In this document: positions 35,941 through 44,416 of the stretch, piece after piece
Position numbering within the stretch: position 1 is the first letter of the stretch
How the letters are laid out: each line of letters begins with the position of its first letter
Position numbers and translations under genes: made by a program
Notes under the pieces: model-generated
What the model was told of the DNA's origin: nothing
The model's input: only the letters and a program-made list of their open reading frames with translations
Databases searched by the model: none
Origin: Caulobacteraceae bacterium
GTDB lineage: Bacteria; Pseudomonadota; Alphaproteobacteria; Caulobacterales; Caulobacteraceae
Reading direction: 5' to 3'
Length of the DNA: 64,000 nt
Assembly: GCA_025352085.1 (NCBI GenBank)
Contig: JANXUA010000122.1
Coordinates: forward strand, 1 to 64,000

Positions 35941-36666
35941 CTAGGCGCGCAGCCGCTCCGCGTGGCCGTGGGCGATCGGGTCGTCGACGTCGAGCCAGAA
36001 GCGCTCGCCGATGTCGTGGGTGCGGGCGAGACCCAGCGGCGCCAGGCGCAACATGCCGGCCGATATCGAACCGGGACCGCCGGCGGCGTGGTCGTCCGCG
36101 ATCGCGCGCACCAAGCCCCTGGTCGCGCAGAACAGGCCGGTGTCGAAGGCGTTGTAGGCGCCAATCAGCTTGCCGATATCCAGGATCCGGCTGTCATCGT
36201 CGGTCAGCACGCGGGTCACGTCCTCGAGATCGACCAGGGGATTATCCATCCGGCGATCCACCGCCAGCACCACGCCGCCGGGCAGTTTGGGCGCCGCCAG
36301 CAGGTCGCGCAGCAGGCCCGGCTCGAACAGATGATCGGACATCATCAACACGAACTCTTCGCGCAGCACCGGCTCGGCGGCCGTGACCGACAGGCCGTTG
36401 GAGAGGGTCCATTCATCGTTGCGGACGGTCTTGATCGACACGTGCTTGCGCTTGGCCAGCTTGGCCAAAAACGCTTCCAGGCGGTCGCCCTCATAACCGG
36501 TGACGACCACGAATTCGGTGACGCCGGCCTGGCCCGCGCTGTCGATGGCGCTTTCGATCAGCGGGACGCCGGCAACCTTGGCCAGCGGCTTGGAGACCGC
36601 GATCCCCCGCAGCCGCGTTCCCATGCCGGCGGCGACGATCAGGGCCTGGACCGGGGCGCGTTTCAC
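35941..36666 (-). CDS. Nucleotidyltransferase, probable CTP:inositol-1-phosphate cytidylyltransferase
   Basis: 241-residue NTP-transferase of the GlmU/MobA fold. The NTP loop ALIVAAGMGTRLRGIAVSKPLAKVAG (G-x-G-T-R-L then K-P) is intact, with metal-binding aspartates in LMMSDHLFEPG and WLDVDDP. It overlaps the inositol-phosphate synthase stop by 4 bases. This coupling is the reason to predict inositol-1-phosphate as substrate, as in the IPCT domain of di-inositol-phosphate synthesis in thermophiles. The nucleotide (CTP) is inferred from the adjacent CDP-alcohol phosphotransferase, not from the sequence itself. Confidence 0.72.
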   Translation of the reverse strand: MKRAPVQALIVAAGMGTRLRGIAVSKPLAKVAGVPLIESAIDSAGQAGVTEFVVVTGYEGDRLEAFLAKLAKRKHVSIKTVRNDEWTLSNGLSVTAAEPVLREEFVLMMSDHLFEPGLLRDLLAAPKLPGGVVLAVDRRMDNPLVDLEDVTRVLTDDDSRILDIGKLIGAYNAFDTGLFCATRGLVRAIADDHAAGGPGSISAGMLRLAPLGLARTHDIGERFWLDVDDPIAHGHAERLRA

Positions 36667-37766
36667 TGGGCGGCGACGCGGCTCTGCGTCTCGATGAAGA
36701 CTTCGGTCATCCGGCTCGCCTCGTCATCGGTGAATTGCAGGGGCGGATGCTTGCAGAAAAAGGCCGACGGGCCGATCAGCGCGCCGCTGAGGCCACGATC
36801 CAAAGCCAGTTTGCAGCAGCGGATGGCGTCGATCACCACGCCGGCCGAATTGGGCGAATCCTCCACCGACAGGCGCACTTCGATGTTCATCGGCACATTG
36901 CCGAACAGGGCGCCTTCCAGCCTAAGGAAACACAGCTTGTTGTCGTTGAGCCACGGCACATAGTCGCTGGGACCGACGTGGATGTTTTCGTCCGCCAGAC
37001 GGGCGGCCATGACCGATTGCACCGCCTCGGTCTTGGAGATCTTCTTCGACATCAGCCGGCCGCGGTCCATCATGTTCATGAAGTCGGTGTTGCCGCCGGT
37101 ATTGAGCTGATAGGTCCGGTCCATGCGCACGCCGCGCTGGCGCATCAGATTGGTCAGGGCTCGGTGGACGATGGTGGCGCCAAACTGCGCTTTCACGTCA
37201 TCGCCGATGATCGGCAGGCCGCGCGCCTTGAACTTCGCCTCCCACTCGGGGTCGCTGGCGATGAACACCGGCATGCAGTTGACGACGCCGACCCCCGCCT
37301 CGAGCGCACACTCGATATAGAACCGCGTCGCGTCTTCAGAGCCGACCGGCAGGAAGTTCACAAGCACCTCGGTGCGGGTCGCCTTGAGCGCGGCGACGAC
37401 GTCGGTCCTACTGGGCTCGGCGGCCTTTGAACGCACGAAACTGCGATCGGGCGGCATGTGCTCCATGTGGTCGGCCATGCCGTCGAGCACCTTGCCCATG
37501 CTCACCTTCACGCCCGCCGGGGGCACTTCGGCGAACACGGCGGTGCAATTGGGCTTGGCGAAAATGGCCTGGGCTAGGTCGGTCCCGACCTTGCGTTCGT
37601 CAATGTCGTAGGCGAGGACAAATTCCATGTCCGTGGGGGAATAACCCCCAAGGTCCCAGTGCATCAGGCCGGCGCTGTCGTTGGCGACTTTATAGTAGGC
37701 GACGCCCTGCACTATCGAACTCGCGCAATTGCCTACTCCAACAATCGCCGCGCGAATCTTATTCAT
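36663..37766 (-). CDS. ino1: Inositol-3-phosphate synthase (Ino1/MIPS, prokaryotic type)
   Basis: Converts glucose-6-phosphate to 1L-myo-inositol 1(3)-phosphate with NAD. 367 residues, the short prokaryotic form. The Rossmann motif AIVGVGNCASSIVQGVAYYK and the active-site region NFLPVGSEDATRFY, LPIIGDDVKAQFGATIVHR and LNTGGNTDFMNM are like the actinobacterial enzyme. AAGGA precedes the ATG by about 7 bases. It is the first gene of a minus-strand operon with a nucleotidyltransferase and an SDR, divergent from a CDP-alcohol phosphotransferase. Confidence 0.95.
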   Translation of the reverse strand: MNKIRAAIVGVGNCASSIVQGVAYYKVANDSAGLMHWDLGGYSPTDMEFVLAYDIDERKVGTDLAQAIFAKPNCTAVFAEVPPAGVKVSMGKVLDGMADHMEHMPPDRSFVRSKAAEPSRTDVVAALKATRTEVLVNFLPVGSEDATRFYIECALEAGVGVVNCMPVFIASDPEWEAKFKARGLPIIGDDVKAQFGATIVHRALTNLMRQRGVRMDRTYQLNTGGNTDFMNMMDRGRLMSKKISKTEAVQSVMAARLADENIHVGPSDYVPWLNDNKLCFLRLEGALFGNVPMNIEVRLSVEDSPNSAGVVIDAIRCCKLALDRGLSGALIGPSAFFCKHPPLQFTDDEASRMTEVFIETQSRVAAQ

Positions 37767-37929
37767 CAGTTTTTCCTTCGGGGAGAATTCTTGGTGTGTG
37801 GCGCCGCGCGCGCCCCGACGCGCGCGACGTATCGATTGATAAGTCCAAAAGGACGGTGAATAGGCTAACCCCGGACGTCCGCCGTCACAAGACTGCCATA
37901 CAAGATACCCTTAGGAGCCAAAGCTCGTC

Positions 37930-38817
37930 GTGAAATCAAGTCCCCCTCTCATAATTGCTCCGCTTTCGGCGGCGCCGGGACGGCCTTTGGAGGTCGAGGA
38001 AGCGACCAACCGCTATCTGGTGCATCCGGTTTCGCGCGCAGTCGTTGATCGCCTGGTCAATACACGCGTGACTCCCAACCAGGTTTCCGTGGCCAGCGTG
38101 TTCGCCGCCGGCGCGGGGGCGCTTTGCTATTTGGTGATTCCCGGGCCGCTGGGGGCGCTCACCGGCGTCGCCTTTCAGTTTCTGTGGCACGTCCTCGACG
38201 GCGCGGACGGCGATCTGGCCCGCCGGACGGGGCGGGCCTCGCCGATCGGCGAACTGGTCGACGGGGTGTGCGACCACGTCAGCCAAGCCCTCGTCTATCT
38301 CGCCTTTGTCGCCCTTCTGCTGCCCACCCTGCACGGATGGGCCTGGCTCGTCGCCTCGGTGGCCGGGGCGTCGCACTTCATCCAGGCCAACGCTTATGAG
38401 ACAGGGCGCAAGACCTATCGCCGGTGGGTCTACGGCGCCGCCTGGATGCGCCAGACGGCGGGCGCGGCAACCGGCGTCCAGGGTGCGCTGGCGGGCCTCT
38501 ACATCGGCCTGTCGCGCCTGGTCAGTCCCGGGGAAACCGGGGTCGAGGCGGCGATGGAGACGTCCCTGGCGGCGGACGGCCCAGCCGCCGATCGGGCGCG
38601 CCTCATTTACGGCGAGCGCCTCGCGCCCCTGGTCAAGCGCAGCGCCGTTCTGAGCGGGAACAGCCGGACCATCGCCGCCTTCCTGAGCATGCTGGTCGGC
38701 AGTCCGTTGTGGTTTTTCCTGTTCGAGATCGTCGTGCTCAACCTCGCCGCAGTGATCATCGTCGTGGCGCGGGGCCGATGCAACCGCGCCGTGGCGGCGG
38801 CGCTGAAAGGGGATTAG
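37930..38817 (+). CDS. CDP-alcohol phosphotransferase, membrane enzyme of the inositol cluster
   Basis: 295-residue integral membrane protein. The CDP-alcohol phosphotransferase signature DG-x2-AR-x8-G-x3-D-x3-D is complete in DGDLARRTGRASPIGELVDG followed by VCD. NTRVTPNQVSVAS precedes it as in archaeal and thermophile DIPP synthases. Several helices follow (LVYLAFVALLLPTLHGWAWL, FFLFEIVVLNLAAVIIVVA). The family joins a CDP-linked group to an alcohol. Next to Ino1 and a nucleotidyltransferase, CDP-inositol is the likely donor or inositol-phosphate the likely acceptor. It starts at GTG 37930 with AGGAG 14 bases upstream, divergent from ino1. Confidence 0.82.
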   Translation: MKSSPPLIIAPLSAAPGRPLEVEEATNRYLVHPVSRAVVDRLVNTRVTPNQVSVASVFAAGAGALCYLVIPGPLGALTGVAFQFLWHVLDGADGDLARRTGRASPIGELVDGVCDHVSQALVYLAFVALLLPTLHGWAWLVASVAGASHFIQANAYETGRKTYRRWVYGAAWMRQTAGAATGVQGALAGLYIGLSRLVSPGETGVEAAMETSLAADGPAADRARLIYGERLAPLVKRSAVLSGNSRTIAAFLSMLVGSPLWFFLFEIVVLNLAAVIIVVARGRCNRAVAAALKGD

Positions 38818-39098
38818 GTTCTGTATTTATAATCTCCGCCAAGATCCGCATTTGGGCGATAGGCCAGTGACCGCGATCGACCCAAAGCGGCCCCAAGCAC
38901 GAGCCGGGCGGCCTCTTGCGGACAGCAGAACTGCGCCCTAAAAAAGCCTGAGTAGTGTATGCGCGCGCCGGTGGGACGCGCTTGCTGGGAAAATCACGAC
39001 CCCTAGATGGACATCACGGGTATGTCTGGCAAACTGCCGCTCCAGACGGTCGGATGGGCTGGCCATTTGGGGAATTACGATCATAAGGGACAAACGAG
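38818..39098. other. Intergenic stretch before the AT-rich orphan gene
   Basis: No credible gene, RNA or terminator is seen here. It contains one copy of CAAAGCGGCCC (38883-38893), which recurs at 39905-39915 on the other side of the AT-rich gene. GC content falls towards the start of that gene. Confidence 0.5.
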
Positions 39099-39596
39099 AT
39101 GATCGCTATATCTTGCGCAAACTACCCGTCTGCTTACGCTTATGCCGCACCAACAGATAATGGGAAAACAAGGGCGGACGGAAAGGAGTTGTACAAGCTA
39201 GCGACGAAGTCACGACCAACAAAGAAGCTCGTCATCATTGGAGGGCTTCACGGTATGAATACAACCGGAGTCCCATGCGGGATGCAAGAGTTAGAAAAGC
39301 ACGATCTCATAGCCCCTAATGGACTTGAATGGGCGAATCTTAACATCGTTAATGTTGGAGGGCAGAAGATATCATCTTTTGCCACCAAATATACTGCGAT
39401 TAAAGGTATGCACGGTGAAGGAATTAATTTCATTTATAAGAACATAGCAAAATATTCCACTGACGGTTCAGCTTTGACGGATGAAAAACAGGCGGAAATA
39501 TTTAAAATAATTAAGGATTACTGTAACAGCAATACATACATCGTCCTGTTAGCATGGTGCTTCTCCGGCGCTTGGGCGACAACAATCGGGCTCTGA
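39099..39596 (+). CDS. AT-rich orphan gene, unknown function, possibly 3'-truncated or frameshifted
   Basis: 165 residues with codon use very unlike its neighbours (AAA, ATA, AAT frequent), suggesting transfer. I do not recognise the family. Predicted strands and motifs include KKLVIIGGLHGMNTTG and, right at the end, TYIVLLAWCFSGAW. The strand-then-CFSG pattern resembles the catalytic-cysteine motif of caspase-like peptidases, and GLHG could hold the histidine, but the ~100-residue spacing is longer than in caspases. The protein ends only 8 residues after the motif. In frame 2 an open stretch continues from 39602 to 39793 (DVRFDKHWIGRRGW...), so the gene may be broken by an indel. Confidence 0.5.
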   Translation: MIAISCANYPSAYAYAAPTDNGKTRADGKELYKLATKSRPTKKLVIIGGLHGMNTTGVPCGMQELEKHDLIAPNGLEWANLNIVNVGGQKISSFATKYTAIKGMHGEGINFIYKNIAKYSTDGSALTDEKQAEIFKIIKDYCNSNTYIVLLAWCFSGAWATTIGL

Positions 39597-40048
39597 CCTG
39601 AGACGTTCGATTTGACAAGCATTGGATCGGTCGCAGGGGATGGTCGGGTGGCTATAGCTGGTGGTCTAAATCTGACACTTGGGGCCCGCCTTGCACTGTC
39701 GTACGGCCTGTGAAATCTCGCCGTGCGCCGTCGATGCAGCGAGAGCCGCCAGGAAGCCAAGGCTCGCCATGTTCCGCATCGAAAACTCCCTGAGGTCAAA
39801 GCAAGGCGTACCGGCTTTGAGCAATAAAGTCATTTTCGATCTTCCCGGTTAAGTCAGAAGCCAACGGCGAGATATTGGGGCCCACCCAATGTCCGGAGTC
39901 GGCGCAAAGCGGCCCAACGACTCGGGGTCGCCCAATGCTCGCTCGCCACCCTTCTCGGACGGTCCCAGAGTCCGCTTATCGGGTGATTGCCACACCCTTG
40001 CTCCGCATGCGGGGTCTAACCGGGCCCCGGCGTTTGTGAGTACGCGAC
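39597..40048. other. Non-coding stretch between the orphan gene and the ABC transporter
   Basis: No full gene is supported. The first ~190 bases may be a frameshifted tail of the upstream orphan (Trp-rich SGGYSWWSKSDTWGPP in frame 2). A second copy of CAAAGCGGCCC lies at 39905-39915. The rest shows no ORF, tRNA or terminator that I can defend. Confidence 0.45.
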
Positions 40049-41902
40049 CTACGCCGCTTCGGCCCCGAACTGAAGCCGCGCCAAGCGCGCATAAAGGCCG
40101 CCCTTGATGAGGAGTTCGGCGTGGCGGCCCTCCTCGACCACCCGTCCGGCGTCCATGACGACAATGCGGTCGGCCTCGAGCACCGTGGCCAGGCGGTGGG
40201 CGATGACCAGGGTGGTGCGTCCCGCCATCGCCTCATGCAGGGCGTGCTGAACCAGGCGTTCGTTCTCCGCGTCCAGGGCGCTGGTAGCCTCGTCGAGGAG
40301 CAGGATCGGCGAGCGGCGGATCAGGGCGCGGGCGATCGCCAGGCGCTGCCGTTGACCGCCCGACAGGGTCTTGGCGTGCTCGCCGATCAGGGTGTCGAAG
40401 CCGTGCGGCAGGGCGTTGATGAAGCCCTCGGCCTGGGCGGCCACGGCCGCGTGGCGCACATCTTCGAGAGTCGCCCCCTGACGTCCGAACATGATGTTGT
40501 CGGTCGCCGATCCCGAAAACAGCGGCGCCTCCTGGGCGACCAGGGCCATGCGCGAGCGCACCTCGCGCGGATCGGCGGCGGCCAGATCCACCCCGTCGAT
40601 GCGTACGACGCCGGCGTCGGGGTCGTAGAAGCGCAGCAGGAGACGCAGGACCGTGCTCTTGCCCGCGCCCGACGGACCGACCAGAGCCACGCGCTCGCCG
40701 GGCCGCGCGCGCAGGGAAAAGCCGTTCAACGCCGGCGGTCCGTCGCGTCCGGGATAGGCGAAGGACACGCCCTCGAACGACACCTCGCCGCGCGCGGGTA
40801 CCGGCAGGGGCGTGGGATGAACCGGCGCGGAGATCGCCGGGCGGGCGTCCATCATTTCGGCCACGCGCTCGGCGGCGCCCGAGGCCTTCTGGATCTGCCC
40901 CCACACCTCCGAAAGATCCTTGACCGCGTTGGCGGCGAAAAAGGCCAGGGCCAGCAACTGGAACAGGGCGCCGGCGGAAAGGCTATGCTCGACGATCACC
41001 GCTATGGCCGACTGATACAGCAGCCACAACATACCGAGGAATATCAGAGCGATCATCACCCCCGACAGGGCGCCGCGGGCCCGGATTTGGGCCAAAGAGG
41101 CGTCGAAGGCGCTCTCGACCGAAGCGTTGAAACGCCCGGCGACCGCGTCCTCCTGGCCGAACGCCTGCACGGTGTCGAGCGCGCCCAGACCCTCTCCGGC
41201 GTAGCCGATGGCTTCGGCGAAGCAGTCCTGCGCATGGACGCTCAACCGCTGCATGCTGCGACTGAGCAAAAAGACCGGGGTCAACAGCAGGGGCACCAGA
41301 AACAGAACCAGCCAGGCAAAGCTAGGGCTCACCACCACCATCCACACCAGCGCGCCGGCCAGAGTCACCATATTGCGCAGGGCGACCGGGATGACATTGC
41401 CGACGATGCCCTCGATCATGGTCATGTCGGTGGTCATGCGCGACAGCACCTCGCCGGTGCGCAGATTGAGAAAATGCGTCAGGTCGAGGCCAAGCACGTG
41501 GCGAAACACCTGCTGGCGCAGGTCGGCGACCACCCGCTCGCCAAGCTTGTAGAGGAAGTAGAGCCGCAGCCCCGTCGTCACCGCCAGGACCCCCGCGAGG
41601 CCGCCAGCCCACGAAAAGGTCCGAATCAATGAAGCCTTGTCCTGCCCGGCGAAGCCGCCGTCGATAACCAGGCGCGCGCCTCCGGTTAGGGCGAGCAGGG
41701 CGGCGGCGGAAACCAACAGGAACAACAGGCCAAGGCCGGCGTCCAATGGGTGCGCCCGCACAAACGGAACCAGACGCATCAACGGCCGAAGGTCGCGGTT
41801 CTTGTCGCGGCGCCAAGCATCGGCCAGGAATTCGTCCTTCATGACGGCGCCCAGACTGGGGCGTCCCGTCTTGGCCGACACAGGGGTGGGCTTGGCCGTC
41901 AT
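40049..41902 (-). CDS. MsbA-like ABC exporter (TMD-NBD half-transporter)
   Basis: 617-residue half-transporter that should form a homodimer. The N-terminal membrane domain (about residues 40-340) has six helices, beginning AGLGLLFLLVSAAALLAL. The nucleotide-binding domain has Walker A VGPSGAGKSTVLRLL, Q-loop ALVAQEAPLFSG, signature TLSGGQRQRLAIARAL, Walker B ILLLDEATSALD and the H-loop VIAHRLATV. This architecture exports lipids, lipopolysaccharide cores or drugs. It is divergent from the acyl-AMP ligase of the sphingolipid block with about 185 bases between them, so a role in flipping the lipid product is plausible but inferred. Confidence 0.9.
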   Translation of the reverse strand: MTAKPTPVSAKTGRPSLGAVMKDEFLADAWRRDKNRDLRPLMRLVPFVRAHPLDAGLGLLFLLVSAAALLALTGGARLVIDGGFAGQDKASLIRTFSWAGGLAGVLAVTTGLRLYFLYKLGERVVADLRQQVFRHVLGLDLTHFLNLRTGEVLSRMTTDMTMIEGIVGNVIPVALRNMVTLAGALVWMVVVSPSFAWLVLFLVPLLLTPVFLLSRSMQRLSVHAQDCFAEAIGYAGEGLGALDTVQAFGQEDAVAGRFNASVESAFDASLAQIRARGALSGVMIALIFLGMLWLLYQSAIAVIVEHSLSAGALFQLLALAFFAANAVKDLSEVWGQIQKASGAAERVAEMMDARPAISAPVHPTPLPVPARGEVSFEGVSFAYPGRDGPPALNGFSLRARPGERVALVGPSGAGKSTVLRLLLRFYDPDAGVVRIDGVDLAAADPREVRSRMALVAQEAPLFSGSATDNIMFGRQGATLEDVRHAAVAAQAEGFINALPHGFDTLIGEHAKTLSGGQRQRLAIARALIRRSPILLLDEATSALDAENERLVQHALHEAMAGRTTLVIAHRLATVLEADRIVVMDAGRVVEEGRHAELLIKGGLYARLARLQFGAEAA

Positions 41903-42086
41903 TCAGATCCTTTGGGGCGGCGTACGCCCCCTCATAACCGATCAAAAGCGTCGCTACGCTCGACGCGCGGCGTCGTTATCGACTATCAGGTCCGCGCACT
42001 TTGTCGATGATGCGCCAAAACCCATACCGTGCCAGTATGGCGCATTATTCGACATTCTTTCGAATCTTTCGAGCGGACCCCTGATT

Positions 42087-43811
42087 TTGACCCCGACGCC
42101 CACCGCGCCTGATCGAACCATCCGACAGGGTGACTTCGCCACCATTTCCGCCGCGCTCGACTTCGCGGCCGAGCAAAAGACCGGCGTCAACATCCATTCG
42201 CTGCGCGGCGAACTGACCGAAGTGCTCTCTTACGCGGACCTCGCGGCGCAGGCCAGAGACCTGGCGGTTCGTCTCCTGGCGCTTGGCCTCGCGAGCGGCG
42301 ATCGGGTAGCCCTCGCCGCCGAGAGCGACGGGGATTTCCTGCGCGCCTTCTTCGCCTGCCAGTACGCCGGCCTGGTGCCCGCGCCGGTCCCCCTACCCGC
42401 GCCGTTCGGCGGCAAGGACGCTTATGTCGCCCACGTCCGCCGCATGCTGATCTCCGCCGACGCCCGCGCCGCCTTGGCACCGGAGGCCTTGAGCGCATGG
42501 TTTAAGGAAGCGGGCGAAGGTCTGGGGCTGGCCTTGACCGGCACACTGGCGGACCTGCCCACCGCGCGCGGCGGAGCCCTGCCCACGCCGGACCCCGACG
42601 GCCTTTGCTATCTGCAGTTTTCCTCGGGAAGCACGCGCTTCCCCCTGGGTGTCGCGGTGACCCAAAAGGCTCTGATGGCGAACCTCGTCGCCATCGGGCG
42701 GGACGGCCTTGATGTGCGGGCGGCCGATCGCACAGTGACCTGGCTGCCACTCTACCATGACATGGGCCTGGTCGGCATGCTGCTGGCGAGCCTGGCCTTC
42801 CAGGTCTCGATCGATCTGTTGCCCACCGGCGCCTTTGTGCGCCGTCCGAGCCTGTGGCTCGACCTGATTTCCAAGCGCGGCGGCAGCATCTCCTATGCGC
42901 CGACGTTCGGTTACGACCTGGCCGCGCGGCGCGCCCAGACGTCCGCGACGACCGATCTCGATCTTTCAACCTGGCGGATCGCCGGTCTGGGCGGCGACAT
43001 GATCCGACCCGAGCCGCTGCGCGCCTTCGCCGACGCCTATGCGGCGTCCGGCTTCGATCCACGCGCCTATGTCGCCAGCTATGGCATGGCCGAAGCGACC
43101 CTGGCCCTGACCCTATCGCCCGTGGGCGTGGGACTGCGCACGGACATCGCCGACGTTAATCGGCTGGAGCGCAACGCCATCGCCGGGCCCGCCGCGACGC
43201 CGAACGCCCGCACGCGCGAGTTCGCGCTTTGCGGCCCGGTCCTGCCCGGTCATCGGCTGGAAGTGCGCGACGAGGCCGGCGCGGTGCTGCCTGATCGTCG
43301 CGTCGGGCGGCTGTTCGCATCGGGTCCGAGCCTGATGAAAAGCTATTTCGGCGAACCGCAGGAAACCGCCAAGAGCCTCTCGCCGGACGGTTGGCTCGAC
43401 ACCGGCGATCTGGGATACGTGGTGAACGGCGAGATCGTCATCACCGGACGCGCCAAGGATCTGATTATCGTCAACGGCCGCAATGTTTGGCCCCAGGATC
43501 TGGAATGGACCGCCGAACAGGGCGTCGAAAGCCTGCGCAGCGGCGATGTCGCCGTCTTTTCCGTGGACGGCGGCGAAGAGCGGGTGGTCGCCTTGGTGCA
43601 ATGCCGCACCCGTGACGAAGAAGCGCGCGCGCGGCTGAGCAAGGACGTCGCCAACCTATTGCGCGTCCGACACGGCCTGGACGTTCTGGTCACCCCGACC
43701 CCGCCGCACAGCCTACCGCAGACCTCATCGGGCAAGCTCAGCCGAACCAAGGCGAAGGCGCTGTACCTTGCCGGCGCTTTTGACGCGATGCCGGTCAAGG
43801 CGACAGCCTAG
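42087..43811 (+). CDS. Fatty acyl-AMP ligase / acyl-ACP synthetase of the sphingolipid locus
   Basis: ANL-superfamily enzyme that activates a fatty acid as acyl-AMP and loads it on an acyl carrier protein. About 574 residues. The P-loop motif YLQFSSGSTRFPLGVAVTQ is the FAAL form (SSGSTR) rather than the acyl-CoA ligase TSGTTG. VTWLPLYHDMGLVGMLL, ASYGMAEATLALTLSP, WLDTGDLGYVVNGEIVITGR and the C-terminal lysine region SSGKLSR follow. The start is uncertain: no in-frame ATG precedes the conserved part, so TTG 42087 is proposed. It probably charges the ACP encoded 290 bases downstream for serine palmitoyltransferase. Confidence 0.87.
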   Translation: MTPTPTAPDRTIRQGDFATISAALDFAAEQKTGVNIHSLRGELTEVLSYADLAAQARDLAVRLLALGLASGDRVALAAESDGDFLRAFFACQYAGLVPAPVPLPAPFGGKDAYVAHVRRMLISADARAALAPEALSAWFKEAGEGLGLALTGTLADLPTARGGALPTPDPDGLCYLQFSSGSTRFPLGVAVTQKALMANLVAIGRDGLDVRAADRTVTWLPLYHDMGLVGMLLASLAFQVSIDLLPTGAFVRRPSLWLDLISKRGGSISYAPTFGYDLAARRAQTSATTDLDLSTWRIAGLGGDMIRPEPLRAFADAYAASGFDPRAYVASYGMAEATLALTLSPVGVGLRTDIADVNRLERNAIAGPAATPNARTREFALCGPVLPGHRLEVRDEAGAVLPDRRVGRLFASGPSLMKSYFGEPQETAKSLSPDGWLDTGDLGYVVNGEIVITGRAKDLIIVNGRNVWPQDLEWTAEQGVESLRSGDVAVFSVDGGEERVVALVQCRTRDEEARARLSKDVANLLRVRHGLDVLVTPTPPHSLPQTSSGKLSRTKAKALYLAGAFDAMPVKATA

Positions 43812-43913
43812 CACTCTTTATTTTTCGGCCGAGCACGGCTATCGAAGCGCTCTTGTCCCCCGAACGCGGCGGCGAATCACTGGCCGTTTGGCGTTTGGGC
43901 TGGAGTGCGTGGC

Positions 43914-43965
43914 TAGAGCCTTTCCGTCTCGAACGGACCCATTCGAGACGGATAAAAAGGCTCTA
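43914..43965. repeat. Long imperfect palindrome inside the sphingolipid operon
   Basis: TAGAGCCTTT-CCGTCTCGAA pairs with TTCGAGACGG-(ATAA)-AAAGGCTCTA around the loop CGGACCCA, giving a 20-bp stem with one 4-base bulge. It lies in the ~290-base gap between the acyl-AMP ligase and ACP genes. Its structure suggests a dispersed intergenic repeat or mRNA-processing element. Confidence 0.7.
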
Positions 43966-43978
43966 AATCGAATATTTG

Positions 43979-44026
43979 GAGCGTGACGGGCGGCGGAACC
44001 AGTATCCACTTCCGCCTGTCACGCTC
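43979..44026. repeat. Second palindrome in the acyl-ligase/ACP gap
   Basis: GAGCGTGACGGGCGGCGGAA pairs with TTCCGCC-TGTCACGCTC with small mismatches around CCAGTATCCAC. It follows the first palindrome by 13 bases, so the two probably form one mosaic repeat element. Confidence 0.65.
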
Positions 44027-44101
44027 TGGCGAAGGTTGAAGCTTGTGTCCTAAACCTGTTACTGTGCGGAAGGGGGGACGGCCTTTAGTCCCCGACAAGC
44101 C

Positions 44102-44416
44102 ATGGGACTTTCAGGCCGAATGCAGTCAAATCACCGATTGGCGTTAGTGGAAAATAAAGACGCCGACCCACAAGCTCAGATGCGGGAGGATATCGCCTCC
44201 GTGTTCGAGCAGGTGTTGGGACATCCGGTCCAAATCACCGATCAGACCGACATTGTCGAAGACCTGGGAATGGATTCCCTGGGGGTGATGAATTTCGTCA
44301 TGGCGATTGAAGATTTTTATGATATTTCGATCCCGCTCGATCGGATCGCCCAGATACAAACCGTGGCAGACCTGATTCACGCAGTTCAAGATCTGCGGAG
44401 CGGGACCCCGACATGA
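44102..44416 (+). CDS. Dedicated acyl carrier protein of the sphingolipid locus
   Basis: 104 residues. The phosphopantetheine attachment serine is in VEDLGMDSLGVMNFVMAIED. The acidic carrier domain occupies the last ~75 residues (MREDIASVFEQVLGH onward) with an unusual ~25-residue N-terminal extension; the start could be ATG 44120 or later. A GGGGAC...GTCCCC inverted repeat lies just upstream of ATG 44102. The gene stop overlaps the serine palmitoyltransferase start by 4 bases, so the ACP is coupled to that enzyme and is predicted to present its acyl substrate, as in Caulobacter. Confidence 0.88.
   Translation: MGLSGRMQSNHRLALVENKDADPQAQMREDIASVFEQVLGHPVQITDQTDIVEDLGMDSLGVMNFVMAIEDFYDISIPLDRIAQIQTVADLIHAVQDLRSGTPT

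Noticed and set aside
34960-36963. 667-residue plus-strand ORF
   Set aside because: Antisense to the SDR, nucleotidyltransferase and ino1; these have clear motifs, this frame has none.
39518-39799. 93-residue minus-strand ORF
   Set aside because: Basic, low-complexity composition, overlaps the AT-rich plus-strand gene, no Shine-Dalgarno site or motif.
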